Part shown: positions 45,801 through 51,612 of the stretch, in pieces | How positions within the stretch are numbered: position 1 is the first letter of the stretch | How the letters are laid out: the number at the start of each line of letters is the position of its first letter | Assembly: GCF_964340395.1 (NCBI RefSeq) | Contig: NC_135552.1 | Location: 13,085,194-13,149,193 of the forward strand | Reading direction: 5' to 3' | DNA length: 64,000 nt | DNA from: Glandiceps talaboti | Lineage: Eukaryota > Hemichordata > Enteropneusta > Spengelidae | The notes under the pieces: generated by a model | Databases searched by the model: none | Seen by the model: the letters and a program-made list of their open reading frames with translations, nothing else | Told to the model about the DNA's origin: nothing | Program-made: the position numbers and the translations under genes

Positions 45801-47457
45801 ACATCACCACCTTCACTACTTCTTCTACTACTACTATTAGCACTACTAAGGCAGTTTTTGAGGGTTTTTAGCTTTAGGATTTAATTACAAATGTTTGATC
45901 ATTTGCTTTCTTTCAGCACATGATTGCATCAACCATCCGTACAATCAAATACTGTAGAAGTGAACCATTCAGTGTTGAGCCTCCACCAGCTGTCAAAAAT
46001 GTACAAGAAGTCAGAGCCTATGTTAGGTGAGTTGCTATCCAGAATCTCTCACATTTAGTACTGTTAACATATTTATTGTATCATATAGATAGATAAATAG
46101 ATAGATAGATAGATAGATAGATATTATTTTATTATAGTGACACAGTTTCACATACAAAAGTACATACGTACATACAGTAAAGCAAAATTCTTTGCAATAT
46201 ACAAGTAGTCATTAATGTGAAACCCCAGCGTAATTGGCTTTTGAGTCTGTTGTACCCAAATAAGTCTTCATGTGTGGTCTTCAAGCAGATATGAATCATA
46301 AGTATCGCTTTTCCCCTAAGTTGGTATATAACCATGAATCACTTTCCTAATAGGGGGAGGATTATGTAACTGAAATTGCTTTCCTCCTTCTTATAAACAT
46401 TTTGTATAAACACAAACATTTTAACTTTTTGTCTCCACTTTATTTTGCTGAAAAACAGTTTTACCACAATTACTTATAGCTACATCAATTTTATGAGTAA
46501 ATTAAAAAATATACATACTAATACATACTGATTTGAAATTGATTGTGCTATCTGAAGCAGTTATCAATTTTGGCCCATTAAATGGGGGGGGGGGGGGGGT
46601 TCTGAGGCCTAACTTAAAGAAGTTAGGATTTGAACAATTGATCTCACCCCATATTAAGAATTACCAGTGAAAGTGATTCCATTTTCACATTGATTTAATT
46701 TGGCGCTAACATGGTTTCAGCAAAATAAGCTAAAATAAATAAATACAACTATGGTCTTGATAATCTACGCATACACAAAAAATGTAGTTTTATTGGTATG
46801 ATGAACAAACACACATCCAGCCATTAATCTTTATTGCCAAATATTGATGAAAAACATGTTTACATGAGTAGGGACTATTACAAATGAACCGCAAAGAATC
46901 TTAGTTGGGGAGGAAGCCATTAATAGTGTTTATGGTATCTCAAATTCACATTATACATGTAGAGCTTCACATATCACTGTACCAATCATAATTTGTAGGG
47001 TTTTAATTGAACCCATTGTTGTTCTATTCATAAAATTTGATTTTCTTCTTTCACAAACATCAGATTTTTTAGAGTAACCTTTTTGAAAAACCTTTCCAAT
47101 TTTTGTTAAAGAATATGTAATATGTACCAGACATCATTCATGTGTATTGCTTTCTTAATCATGTAATAGTGATAGCCTTATTTGGTGACATTTCAGTCAA
47201 GTTTGTGAAATTTTGTACACTGACTGAATTAAAAAGATTCTGCAGTTGTGCATTCAACAGCAGCTTGCCATTTGGTCTGATAAAATCAGTGAACAGCCTA
47301 TATCATCATGTTTATCATTTGTTATCAAATTCATCCTATTTGATTTATTGTATTTTTATTGTATTAAATATGATTACTTAACAGGAACCTGAGTGTGGTC
47401 GATAACCAGAGGACACTGACACAATATTCACACAAACTGGAACCACGAAGGTCATGA
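7663..47457 (+). CDS. RAPGEF4: EPAC/RAPGEF4-like cAMP-regulated Rap guanine nucleotide exchange factor (gene span, 24 exons)
   Basis: Assembling 24 exons with matching phases gives 1082 residues ending at TGA 47455-47457; a short 5' coding exon is missing. The product would be a cytosolic or membrane-recruited exchange factor that loads Rap1/Rap2 with GTP when cAMP releases autoinhibition. Approximate domains, counted from the first complete codon: cNMP-binding A 15-125; Ser/Pro-rich linker 127-257; DEP 275-350; cNMP-binding B 400-520; REM 554-690; RA-like 740-820; CDC25 catalytic 823-1060. Two cNMP domains flanking DEP mark the EPAC2 (RAPGEF4) layout rather than EPAC1. Both phosphate-binding cassettes are visible: [13 protein letters not shown] in A and [14 protein letters not shown] in B, where Lys replaces the usual Glu, as in known EPACs. 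The product is longer than vertebrate EPAC2 (about 1000 aa) because of linker exons 4-7. Orthology to one vertebrate paralogue is inferred; an invertebrate pre-duplication EPAC is equally possible. Confidence 0.95.
8728..8816 (+). CDS. RAPGEF4: EPAC exon 2: cNMP-binding domain A, beta strands
   Basis: The acceptor is TTTTTGGCAG and the donor GTAAGT at 8817. The reading is [20 protein letters not shown] followed by [10 protein letters not shown], matching EPAC2 '[18 protein letters not shown]'. The exon ends in phase 0. Confidence 0.95.
8817..11069 (+). other. EPAC intron 2: degenerate tandem array plus a 1.3-kb element
   Basis: Five or so units of about 90-95 bp built on ACCATGCCCATAGAA...CTAAGGTTCAG occur at 8938-9126 and 10443-10690, separated by the inverted-repeat element. 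A 22-base C run and 20-base A run (10675-10716) sit in the last unit. Beyond 10740 I see nothing. Confidence 0.75.
9127..10442. mobile_element. 1.3-kb long-terminal-inverted-repeat element with TA target duplication
   Basis: About 90-base imperfect inverted ends share GAGGTAATCACCTGTGTTGC, then GTCCAAAAC...CCCTTGC and AAACCCTTG. Outer tips read GGGAG inward on both sides and TA flanks both (9125-9126, 10443-10444), as for Tc1/mariner-type elements. There is no transposase ORF. The right end holds a 19-base G run (10382-10400). Confidence 0.8.
11070..11216 (+). CDS. RAPGEF4: EPAC exon 3: phosphate-binding cassette of cNMP domain A
   Basis: This 49-codon, phase 0-0 exon has acceptor ATTATAG and donor GTAAGT. 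It encodes [20 protein letters not shown], then [20 protein letters not shown] and QKDFRALWE. The cassette FGES..TPRHA keeps the Glu and Arg expected to contact cAMP ribose and phosphate; in vertebrate EPAC2 this site binds cAMP with low affinity (family knowledge). It matches EPAC2 through 'IEQKDFKALWE'. Confidence 0.95.
12400..14000. repeat. Degenerate satellite in intron 3, about 7-8 units
   Basis: Units repeat CAGTTCATCTAGTCCATCAA, ATATCAAATATTCAACTATA, GATGGTATGATAAGCAAATA and GAGCATTGTTGAATAC in that order, spaced about 155-255 bp once the 363-bp insertion is removed. Confidence 0.85.
12661..13023. mobile_element. 363-bp inverted-repeat MITE with TAA target duplication
   Basis: The element interrupts GATAA/GCAAATA of the satellite, duplicating TAA (12658-12660, 13024-13026). 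Left end GGCCAAATTA...GTTGTTTGGTTCCTG; right end read inward GGGGTAAAAA...ATTGTGTGGTTCTG. Neighbouring satellite units at 13199 and 13369 give the uninterrupted site. Confidence 0.82.
15044..15134 (+). CDS. RAPGEF4: EPAC exon 4: helix after cNMP domain A and start of linker
   Basis: The acceptor is TTTCCACAG and the donor GTATAA at 15135. It encodes [20 protein letters not shown] and [10 protein letters not shown], and ends one base into the next codon. [10 protein letters not shown] aligns with EPAC2 'KYRQYMAGLL'; the rest is divergent linker. Phase fits both neighbours. Confidence 0.85.
15350..15860. repeat. ATGT/TG/ACGT microsatellite cluster in intron 4
   Basis: ATGT tetranucleotides (about 15353-15402) grade into TG-rich units of about 70-90 bp repeating TTTGTGGCTACATGTGTG, then a TACG run (15773-15814). 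The open frames here are low-complexity artefacts. Confidence 0.9.
16345..16472 (+). CDS. RAPGEF4: EPAC exon 5: Ser/Arg-rich linker
   Basis: The acceptor is GATTTTTTCAG and the donor GTAAAT at 16473. The 43 codons encode [20 protein letters not shown], then [12 protein letters not shown] and a short tail. Several S-P and R-x-x-S sites look like phosphorylation sites (inference). There is no clear counterpart in vertebrate EPAC; support comes from phase, open frame, splice sites and low-complexity coding character. Confidence 0.8.
16473..18650 (+). other. EPAC intron 5
   Basis: AT-rich, no repeat array or exon that I can support. Confidence 0.6.
18651..18761 (+). CDS. RAPGEF4: EPAC exon 6 (probable): proline-rich linker
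   Basis: The acceptor TATATTTTAG precedes 37 open codons with donor GTAAGA at 18762, phase 0-0, fitting between exons 5 and 8. The peptide begins [20 protein letters not shown] and continues with [10 protein letters not shown]. The Pro run followed by basic residues could bind SH3 or WW domains (inference). It is locally GC-richer than the surrounding intron, and its length allows inclusion or skipping without a frame change. Confidence 0.7.
18762..22668 (+). other. EPAC intron 6
   Basis: Contains TG microsatellites at 19613-19640 and 21325-21390 and a dispersed repeat at about 20755-20960 (TTTCAACCAAACCTGGCAC). The frames near 19070-19450 and 22222-22467 have no family resemblance and do not fit EPAC phases. 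Confidence 0.6.
22669..22731 (+). CDS. RAPGEF4: EPAC exon 7 (probable, possibly cassette): short linker exon
   Basis: The acceptor is TTGAATTTCAG and the donor GTAAGT at 22732. It has 21 codons, phase 0-0, encoding [21 protein letters not shown]. There is no homology I recognise. Splice signals are good and it can be skipped without a frameshift. A decayed tandem copy follows at about 22831-22967. Confidence 0.6.
22831..22967 (+). pseudogene. Decayed tandem copy of EPAC exon 7 and its donor-side intron
   Basis: GTGGATTCGCAATATCCTGC mirrors ATGGATTCGCAGCATCCTGC of exon 7; downstream ACGTGT...AGCATGTTGA and the ATTATG..ATAAA..AACGAAA stretch also align. Relative to exon 7 it has lost bases and the GATGTAAGT donor is altered, so splicing is unlikely. 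Confidence 0.7.
23921..26236. mobile_element. 2.3-kb element bounded by TAGCTCCGCTGT inverted ends, with a nested foldback
   Basis: TAGCTCCGCTGT at 23921-23932 is exactly inverted at 26225-26236. The interior is richer in CpG than the flanks and has no long ORF. A palindromic unit lies at 25211-25758. The short termini make the boundary call tentative. Confidence 0.55.
25211..25758. mobile_element. 548-bp foldback/MITE-like element
   Basis: Ends ATGTATTAATCGCC are inverted (25211-25224, 25745-25758). About 85-base imperfect arms share CCCGGAAG and a perfect 21-base block, GCCATACGTTACAGTGGTAAC at 25276-25296 versus its complement at 25670-25690. Confidence 0.8.
28191..28419 (+). CDS. RAPGEF4: EPAC exon 8: pre-DEP helix and DEP domain
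   Basis: The acceptor is TTCTCAACAG and the donor GTGAGC at 28420. The reading is [38 protein letters not shown], then [13 protein letters not shown], followed by [15 protein letters not shown]. It matches EPAC2 '[34 protein letters not shown]' across the DEP start. DEP targets EPAC to membranes through phosphatidic acid and other contacts (family knowledge). The exon ends one base into a Val codon. Confidence 0.95.
28699..28882 (+). CDS. RAPGEF4: EPAC exon 9: end of DEP and inter-domain helix
   Basis: The acceptor is TTATTTCAG and the donor GTAAGT at 28883. It encodes [19 protein letters not shown], an acidic segment, then [20 protein letters not shown] and [11 protein letters not shown], parallel to EPAC2 '[10 protein letters not shown]...KKECDEELQDT...MRMILRKP'. 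It ends two bases into a Pro codon. Confidence 0.95.
29702..30068. repeat. 37-bp minisatellite, about 9-10 units
   Basis: The unit is CTTGATTACAGAGTTATCTG followed by CATAACCAAGGCACTGT, with few substitutions, indicating recent homogenisation. A lone divergent unit is at about 40622-40670. Confidence 0.93.
31032..31480. repeat. ACAT tetranucleotide microsatellite, about 450 bp
   Basis: (ACAT)n with internal GCAT block (31135-31152), ACGCACAT variants and a short AC run. All frames on both strands stay open because the unit lacks stops; these are not genes. Confidence 0.97.
31580..31725 (+). CDS. RAPGEF4: EPAC exon 10: start of cNMP-binding domain B
   Basis: The acceptor is ATTTTTCAG and the donor GTAAGT at 31726. 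It reads [40 protein letters not shown], then SHQKAGTV. It is almost identical to vertebrate EPAC2 at the start of the high-affinity cAMP site. The exon follows a large ACAT microsatellite by about 90 bases. Confidence 0.96.
31757..32236. repeat. 67-bp minisatellite in EPAC intron 10, about 7 units
   Basis: Unit: ACTTATTTCTGCCTTTAGTA, CACTTGTATTGATTACTGCT, ATCAACTTAAAGGAAAAGTC, CAGTCAG. Alternate units differ by AGTACAC/ACTACAC and ATTAATT/ATTGATT, implying two-unit (134-bp) expansion. It starts about 30 bases after the exon 10 donor. Confidence 0.93.
32478..32701 (+). CDS. RAPGEF4: EPAC exon 11: cNMP domain B with phosphate-binding cassette
   Basis: The acceptor is CTTTTCCTAG and the donor GTAAAT at 32702. 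It encodes [58 protein letters not shown] and [17 protein letters not shown]. The cassette [14 protein letters not shown] carries Lys in place of the canonical Glu, the EPAC-specific change linked to tolerance of 2'-O-methyl cAMP analogues (family knowledge). This is the most conserved exon of the gene. Confidence 0.97.
32702..34845 (+). other. EPAC intron 11
   Basis: Contains a dispersed repeat at about 32815-33195 (TTTCAACCAAACTTGGCAC; later TGACCTTTGACC), a duplicated block near 33318-33390 (AACCTCACTTAA..CGTAGGGA) and the TTAA-flanked MITE below. Otherwise unremarkable. Confidence 0.65.
33872..34174. mobile_element. 303-bp MITE flanked by TTAA (piggyBac-type target)
   Basis: TTAA at 33868-33871 and 34175-34178. 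Inverted ends read AGTGGCACAAGCTGAGTTTA (left) and AGGGGGCACAAACTGAGTTT (right, read inward). No coding capacity. Confidence 0.7.
34846..34952 (+). CDS. RAPGEF4: EPAC exon 12: hinge and switchboard after cNMP domain B
   Basis: The acceptor is TCATTACAG and the donor GTAAGA at 34953. It encodes [20 protein letters not shown], then [16 protein letters not shown]. The first part matches EPAC2 '[21 protein letters not shown]', the hinge that relays cAMP binding to the catalytic region. It ends two bases into the Lys codon. Confidence 0.95.
34953..36505 (+). other. EPAC intron 12 with GATGA/GAGAT and TA/GA microsatellites
   Basis: GAGAT pentanucleotide-rich DNA occupies 34960-35330; TA then GA dinucleotide runs lie at 35468-35536. 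The rest is unique. Confidence 0.8.
36506..36664 (+). CDS. RAPGEF4: EPAC exon 13: start of REM (RasGEF_N) domain
   Basis: The acceptor is CATTTTCAG. It encodes [40 protein letters not shown] and [12 protein letters not shown], matching EPAC2 'YTVMSGTPEKILEHFLE...MHCVFMPNTQLCPALVAHY'. The 3' boundary has no GT; it abuts an ATATCCTTTT U12-type donor at 36665 and ends two bases (CA) into a His codon. Using that boundary restores the conserved HYHAE/HYHAQ peptide exactly. Confidence 0.95.
36665..37108 (+). other. U12-type AT-AC intron of EPAC
   Basis: The 444-base intron starts ATATCCTTTT, a perfect U12 5' splice site, and ends GTGTGCAC with terminal AC. CCTTAAC at 37092-37098, the U12 branch-site consensus, lies 10 to 11 bases before the 3' end. 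Splicing CA to C gives His in [10 protein letters not shown], conserved in EPACs. No GT-AG alternative restores this peptide. It would be removed by the minor spliceosome. Confidence 0.92.
37109..37259 (+). CDS. RAPGEF4: EPAC exon 14: REM domain
   Basis: The exon begins directly after the AC end of the U12-type intron; donor GTAGGA at 37260. It encodes [40 protein letters not shown] and [11 protein letters not shown], matching EPAC2 '[32 protein letters not shown]'. It ends in phase 0. Confidence 0.95.
37680..37817 (+). CDS. RAPGEF4: EPAC exon 15: end of REM domain
   Basis: The acceptor is CTTGTTGCTAG and the donor GTAGGA at 37818. The 46 codons are phase 0-0 and encode [40 protein letters not shown] and RPLQRK. 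It parallels the helical EPAC2 segment before the RA-like domain, with weaker identity. Confidence 0.9.
38689..38840 (+). pseudogene. Two partial upstream copies of the EPAC exon 16 splice acceptor and 5' coding end
   Basis: AGATATGTTTTATTTCTGTT starts at 38689, 38778 and 38856. Copy 1 keeps CTGAAAAG and codes [14 protein letters not shown] before TAA; copy 2 lost the acceptor AG but keeps TTGATGGACATGATGAG. Copy 3 is exon 16. Confidence 0.88.
38886..38997 (+). CDS. RAPGEF4: EPAC exon 16: linker between REM and RA-like domains
   Basis: The acceptor is TTTTCTGAAAAG and the donor GTAAGT at 38998. It encodes [20 protein letters not shown], then [17 protein letters not shown]. Phase fits exons 15 and 17. 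Two partial copies of the acceptor and first codons lie upstream (38689-38840); both run into stops or lose the AG, so this third copy is the functional one. Confidence 0.85.
38998..39420. repeat. Degenerate ATCA/TCAA tetranucleotide region in EPAC intron 16
   Basis: Dense AATCAATCAAT-like motifs with many substitutions, an old decayed microsatellite covering nearly the whole intron. Confidence 0.8.
39468..39614 (+). CDS. RAPGEF4: EPAC exon 17: RA-like domain, first half
   Basis: The acceptor is TTTCTATGCAG and the donor GTAAGT at 39615. It encodes [40 protein letters not shown] and [10 protein letters not shown], matching EPAC2 'LFKVYCMDHTYTTIRVPV'. This ubiquitin-fold domain binds Ras-GTP in EPAC2 (family knowledge). 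Confidence 0.95.
39615..40055 (+). other. EPAC intron 17 with TG microsatellite
   Basis: CTGT units at 39806-39829 precede a TG run (39837-39875). Nothing else seen. Confidence 0.8.
40056..40153 (+). CDS. RAPGEF4: EPAC exon 18: RA-like domain, second half
   Basis: The acceptor is TTTGTACAG and the donor GTAAGA at 40154. It reads [20 protein letters not shown], then [13 protein letters not shown], matching EPAC2 '[34 protein letters not shown]'. It ends in phase 0. Confidence 0.95.
40876..41001 (+). CDS. RAPGEF4: EPAC exon 19: start of CDC25 catalytic domain
   Basis: The acceptor is AATCTATAG and the donor GTATGT at 41002. The 42 codons are phase 0-0: [40 protein letters not shown], then HE. 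It matches EPAC2 '[10 protein letters not shown]...[26 protein letters not shown]'. Confidence 0.97.
41002..43301 (+). other. EPAC intron 19
   Basis: AT-rich. Contains a perfect 104-bp tandem duplication (41887-42094); otherwise nothing recognised. Confidence 0.7.
41887..42094. repeat. Perfect 104-bp tandem duplication
   Basis: 41887-41990 and 41991-42094 are identical at all 104 positions, each beginning AAAGCAGCTTTGATAAAACT and ending TTTTATTTAAT. Confidence 0.95.
43302..43480 (+). CDS. RAPGEF4: EPAC exon 20: CDC25 catalytic core
   Basis: The acceptor is TTGTGTTTCAG and the donor GTAAGT at 43481. It encodes [40 protein letters not shown], then [20 protein letters not shown]. It includes the RRFNExQFWVVTEICL-type core of RasGEF domains that binds the Rap switch regions. 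Confidence 0.97.
43481..44377 (+). other. EPAC intron 20
   Basis: Three 45-bp-like units at 43505-43610 share TTGTTTTTAGTACATG. No exon seen. Confidence 0.7.
44378..44468 (+). CDS. RAPGEF4: EPAC exon 21: CDC25 catalytic core
   Basis: The acceptor is TATATTTCAG and the donor GTAGGC at 44469. It reads [20 protein letters not shown], then [10 protein letters not shown]. This is the conserved '[19 protein letters not shown]' RasGEF signature. Confidence 0.97.
44963..45166 (+). CDS. RAPGEF4: EPAC exon 22: CDC25 domain including helical hairpin region
   Basis: The acceptor is CAATTTTTTCAG and the donor GTAAGT at 45167. The 68 codons are phase 0-0, including [60 protein letters not shown] and GLVNFEKM. 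The conserved PxIPFxPLLxKDxTFxHEGN block marks the part of the RasGEF fold that opens the nucleotide pocket. Confidence 0.97.
45205..45600. repeat. 34-bp minisatellite in EPAC intron 22
   Basis: About 11 degenerate units of AGCCATGAGAATAGTATGGA plus AGCTAACTCATCAG; central units are nearly identical and edge units diverged. A CTACTA trinucleotide region follows at 45705-45850. Confidence 0.9.
45917..46026 (+). CDS. RAPGEF4: EPAC exon 23: end of CDC25 domain
   Basis: The acceptor is CTTTCTTTCAG and the donor GTGAGT at 46027. It encodes [20 protein letters not shown], then [17 protein letters not shown], matching EPAC2 '[20 protein letters not shown]...VRSYVRQ'. Confidence 0.95.
46027..47384 (+). 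other. EPAC intron 23
   Basis: GATA microsatellite at 46083-46123 and a G run near 46585-46600. Nothing else supported. Confidence 0.7.
47385..47457 (+). CDS. RAPGEF4: EPAC exon 24: C-terminus and stop
   Basis: The acceptor is TACTTAACAG. It encodes [20 protein letters not shown], then PRRS and TGA 47455-47457, matching the EPAC2 tail '[22 protein letters not shown]'. The codons from SHKLEPRRS through the stop form the first unit of the 3' UTR minisatellite. Confidence 0.95.
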
Positions 47458-47810
47458 ACTCTGACCCAAAATTCACACAAAACTGGAACCAAGTAGGTCA
47501 TGAACTTTGCCCTAAAATTTAGACAAACTGGAACCAGGTAGGTCACGAACTTTGACAAGAGATTCACAGAAACTGGAACCAAACTTTGACCCGAAATTCA
47601 CACAAACTGGAACCGAAGTCATGAACTTTGACTCAAGATTCACAGACTCTGGAACAAAGAAGGTCATGAACTTTGACCTGAAATTCATGCAAACTAGAAC
47701 CAAAAGGGGTCATGAATTTTGACCTGAAAGTGTCACAAATTCAAGATTTATACAACTGGAATCGAGACATCAACTTTGACCCGATGTGCACACGTACTGG
47801 AACAAAAGGA
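47427..47810 (+). repeat. About 45-bp minisatellite spanning EPAC stop codon and 3' UTR
   Basis: About eight degenerate units share the pattern ATTCACACAAACTGGAACC followed by AAGGTCATGAACTTTGACC. Unit 1 (from 47427) is coding and holds the EPAC stop. Later units vary in length (about 35-55 bases). Most contain GGTCA and TGACC half-palindromes about seven bases apart, able to form small hairpins in the transcript. Confidence 0.9.
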
Positions 47811-48170
47811 TCTTCCGAACATCGCCTCTAGTTGATAATTGAATTTAACTCAAGAAAAGCTGCCCCAATGATGTGCCAAGATGGATTTTGAATTGTTAAT
47901 GTGTAAACTTAGAAAAAAATTATACTTGCATTTTATCATGTTAGTTTTCTGGGGTATTAAACAATAGAGTTTCAAGAGAATATACTTTCAATAACTACAT
48001 CCTTCCACTATCAGTATCCACTGCCAATCCAAACCATATATTAGTCCTTTAAAGGCTGGTGTATCTTATTCACCTTTCAATAATAATAAACAAGAAGTAT
48101 TACGCTGCTGTAGTCTAATCAAAGATAAGTTGAAGGAAATCAAATAAAGAGAATTTCAAATGTTGTCAAT
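47458..48170 (+). other. Probable EPAC 3' UTR
   Basis: The sequence follows the TGA and starts with the minisatellite to about 47800, then unique AT-rich DNA. Candidate poly(A) signals AATAAA lie at 48085-48090 and 48143-48148. The true end is unproven; a longer UTR is possible because further AATAAA motifs occur downstream. Confidence 0.5.
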
Positions 48171-50544
48171 TTTAATACTGATGTGGGCAGGAAGGGGAGG
48201 AGGACAGGACGCTCAAGAGATTTTACAAAATTTCACTATCAAAACAATACCTGTACATGATCTAAGCAGTGCACCAATTGCATTGTTTCGTTCTGTGTAA
48301 TTTTCATGGTTATGCCTAAGCTAAAAATGTTTGTAGGGTAGAATTTGGTAAAATATTTCCCTGAAAATCAAAATTCTTCAAATCTATCCAAACTTTGCCA
48401 TATTATAGCTTGTTCTAATTCTTGGTCCTTTTGAAATGATAAAATGAAATTTGGGAAGGCGCCATCTTGTTTTCAAGGACATCATCAGTCTTTTATTGAC
48501 CCATAGAGTTAAACACAGTATTTGGTGCCCACATTGGATTCTACAGCCATATTGGATTGTAAAATGGCTTAATTTTGAAATCATTTTGACTTCTGTTTCA
48601 TAACTTTGTATGGTTACCTCGGTTACTTTGACACTTTGCTTGATTTCCACTGGAAATGGGTTTGTTGAGTTTTTTCTAGCTAAATTGAAAAAGAGCATAA
48701 GTGGAGCATTTATATTTCCAAGGCACATCCTGTGTTAAGATTGTTTGTAGCTCATTTTTGCAGGTAAGGGTGTTGCCAATATTTTGTAACATTACAGTGA
48801 GTTGTGCCTTGTTACTCTAAATACAAGTTTCAGAAACATGAAAAACAAAAGAAGAAGAATGATACTAATAACTTGTATATTTTAAAGTTATCTCGCAATG
48901 TTTCCATCACATTTCCAGTAAACATCCCTGGAATAGAGATAAAATTCTACAACCTGGTACACTTCCTGAAGTCCATGGTGACTTCAGTCCTAGTTGCCTC
49001 TAATTACATAGGTTGAACTCTTTACATCGCATACTGTAACACTTTATAGCTATCACATCCTTCTATGAATGATGTGCCAATGCCAAAAAGCAAGAAACAA
49101 GGGGCAATAATTTCTTGAAAGTATGTCAAGCAAGCAGTGATATTATATTTTTTAAACTTGGAAATATAATTGGCAAGTGTTGAAATCCAGCAAAGTTGAT
49201 TAGTATGTGTTGTATTGAATTAGTAGTGATAAAGTTCGTGATTACCTTGTTTCAAGAAAAAACAACAGATTATATTGAGATGATCGTTAAGAAAATCCTC
49301 CAAATGTGAGTTAATCTTTAATACCCATACCACTGTCTCCCATGCTATTTCAATTTGGAAAAAATGCAAATGCAATCAAGAAGTTGGTTGCCATGCCACT
49401 TTCCCAATAACCCAATAAACTTTTGTTTGCTACGCTGTTAATCATATCAGTGTGCTGTCACGTAAAAGACAACAATTTTGTTGTTGGTCAAAATATGTAA
49501 ATGTCATTACAAAGTAAGGCCAAGGGAAACAAATAAATTTTGAAAAGTCACAAGTTACTGCTGTACATCTGTAGTATATCAAAGTATCCCAGAGGGCATG
49601 CTGCTGTGAATACTTTGTTTTCAAATGTATTATACCAGGTCCTGTATTTCATTGGGTCATGACTGATGTGAGATTTATCATTCAGCAGTTTATTTCGCAT
49701 ATTGAGAATGAAGTAATGTTAAGGCGACTTCATGTACACCTTGCTGGATTCACGTTGTTAACTGTAAAACCAATGTTTTTTATCAATTTGAAAGCAATAG
49801 AAGTCAATAAGGAGAAAGTGTATTTTAGGATGTATACAGCTGTCAGATATAAGTATGTGAACTTTGTTTTTTGATGAAGTCTGTAAGACTGTAATGTGCC
49901 ATAAGGTTTACACTGCATCTGTATTTTTATAATAATTTGACATGGAGAGTTTCATCTGTTCTTTGCACAAGTTAATCCACTTTAATTTGGGATAAAGAAT
50001 GATGTACACATGTATACTCACACAAACACACACACGCCAGCATGCACGCATGCACACACGCACACACACACACACACACGCACACACACACACACAAACA
50101 AACACACACACAAACAAACACCTCATACCATACTTATCAGCTATACTCTGCAACTTCCATGTTAGTTTGCAGACTACAATTTTTAATGAATGATTATTGT
50201 CAAAATATGTAGAACATTGTACAAAAGATTTGTGGGAACCAGAGAAACTCAATTATATGTCCATTCCTTTGTCATAAACACAAGTAAACTTGACACCGGC
50301 CAGTGAAGTCAGAAATGTAAATAATCTTGCCAATGCATCCTCTTTAATATAATGATCCCTTGTTGGAACATTCCAATCTTGGAAAATTGAACAATTAAAA
50401 TCTTCATTGAGAGACAATTTTCATATAAAATCTTTTGAAATCTTGTTACCATGTCTGGCCCAAACCTTTACCGTAGACTTAGCCAGGCTGTTCCAGCAAT
50501 ACTTACAACCTTTAAACATCTAACCATGCAAAAAACCTGGACCA

Positions 50545-50840
50545 GAATCTGATTCTGTTTACATTGGTGGCAGTAGTAGGATCGGCAGAATCTGATTCTG
50601 TTACATTGATGGCAGTAGTGGGATAGGCAGAATCTGATTCTGTTACTTTGATGGCAGTAGTGGGATAGGCAGAATCTGATTCTGTTACTTTGATGGCAGT
50701 AGTGGGATAGGCAGAATCTGATTCTGTTGCATTGATGGCAGTAGTGGGATAGGCAGAATCTGATTCTGTTACATTGATGGCAGTAGTGGGATAGGCACAA
50801 CCTGATTCTGTTACATTGGTGGCAGTAGTAGGATATGTAG
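50545..50840. repeat. 42-bp minisatellite, about 7 units
   Basis: Unit GGCAGTAGTGGGATAGGCAG plus AATCTGATTCTGTTACATTGAT. Because 42 is a multiple of three and the unit lacks minus-strand stops in two frames, long repetitive minus-strand frames (CHQCNRIRFCLSHY-type) appear; I regard them as artefacts. Confidence 0.93.
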
Positions 50841-51409
50841 TAGAGAAAAAAATATGGAGAACACAAGCTTTGTTTATGTTGAACTGTGCTAGCAAGATTA
50901 TAGCAGTTAATGACTAGAAGCTTAACGTGTCTGCAGACTGAACATTGCACTCATGATGTTGGTTTTTTATACAATATAAAAATTTTGTATATTCAGATCA
51001 TTTTAGTATATTTCATAACTGTTTTTTAAATATAATTTGAGTGCAAGGCAAGCTGTCATTTTCTAATTGACAGAGATCAAGAATTTCAAAGGAAACTTGA
51101 GATGTGCCAAATTTTATTTGATCAAGGAAACTTGTCAAAAAACAGATTTTTGCTACAGTAACTGTGATAATTTACATGATGCTGGTATGTTTTAATGTTG
51201 CCAATATTTTATTATATGTGATATTATATTTAGTTTAGTGTAATTGTTTTAATTTTCTGAAATCAATTGAAAAATATGGTGTTTACGGCATCCCTGTAAT
51301 GTACAGCAAATAGTGTACCCTCATGTACATCTTCTCTCATTATATTCATATATGCACTTGGTATATATATAATGTATGTTATAGGCATATGACTGCTCTA
51401 AATGAATCA

Positions 51410-51612
51410 AAATAAGGGTAGTCATTCACATGACTGCTTTCAACCAATCAGAACGGTGTGTGGTCAAATGACTAATAAACCAATCAGTACAGGGTAGTCA
51501 ATCACATGACTGATCGGAATCAATCAGCAGAGGGGTTTCTATGGGAGCACTGTCTACCAATCAGTGTAGAGAACGTCACATGATTTCTATCAACCAATCA
51601 GTACAGAGGTAA
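51410..51612. promoter_or_regulatory. Cluster of CCAATCAG and TCACATGA motifs (tandem repeat, possible regulatory DNA)
   Basis: ACCAATCAG-type NF-Y CCAAT boxes occur at about 51444, 51479, 51556 and 51595 with a related AATCAATCAG near 51520; TCACATGA E-box/M-box-like motifs at about 51427, 51502 and 51575. They alternate within a degenerate repeat. Regulatory function is inference. Confidence 0.35.

Noticed and set aside
49659-49874. 71-codon plus-strand frame
   Set aside because: Composition resembles AT-rich spacer, with an overlapping minus frame of equal length and no family match.
50468-50950. Minus-strand 160-codon frame with a 14-residue repeat
   Set aside because: The period equals the 42-bp minisatellite; a second frame shows an equally regular peptide. 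No splice or family support.
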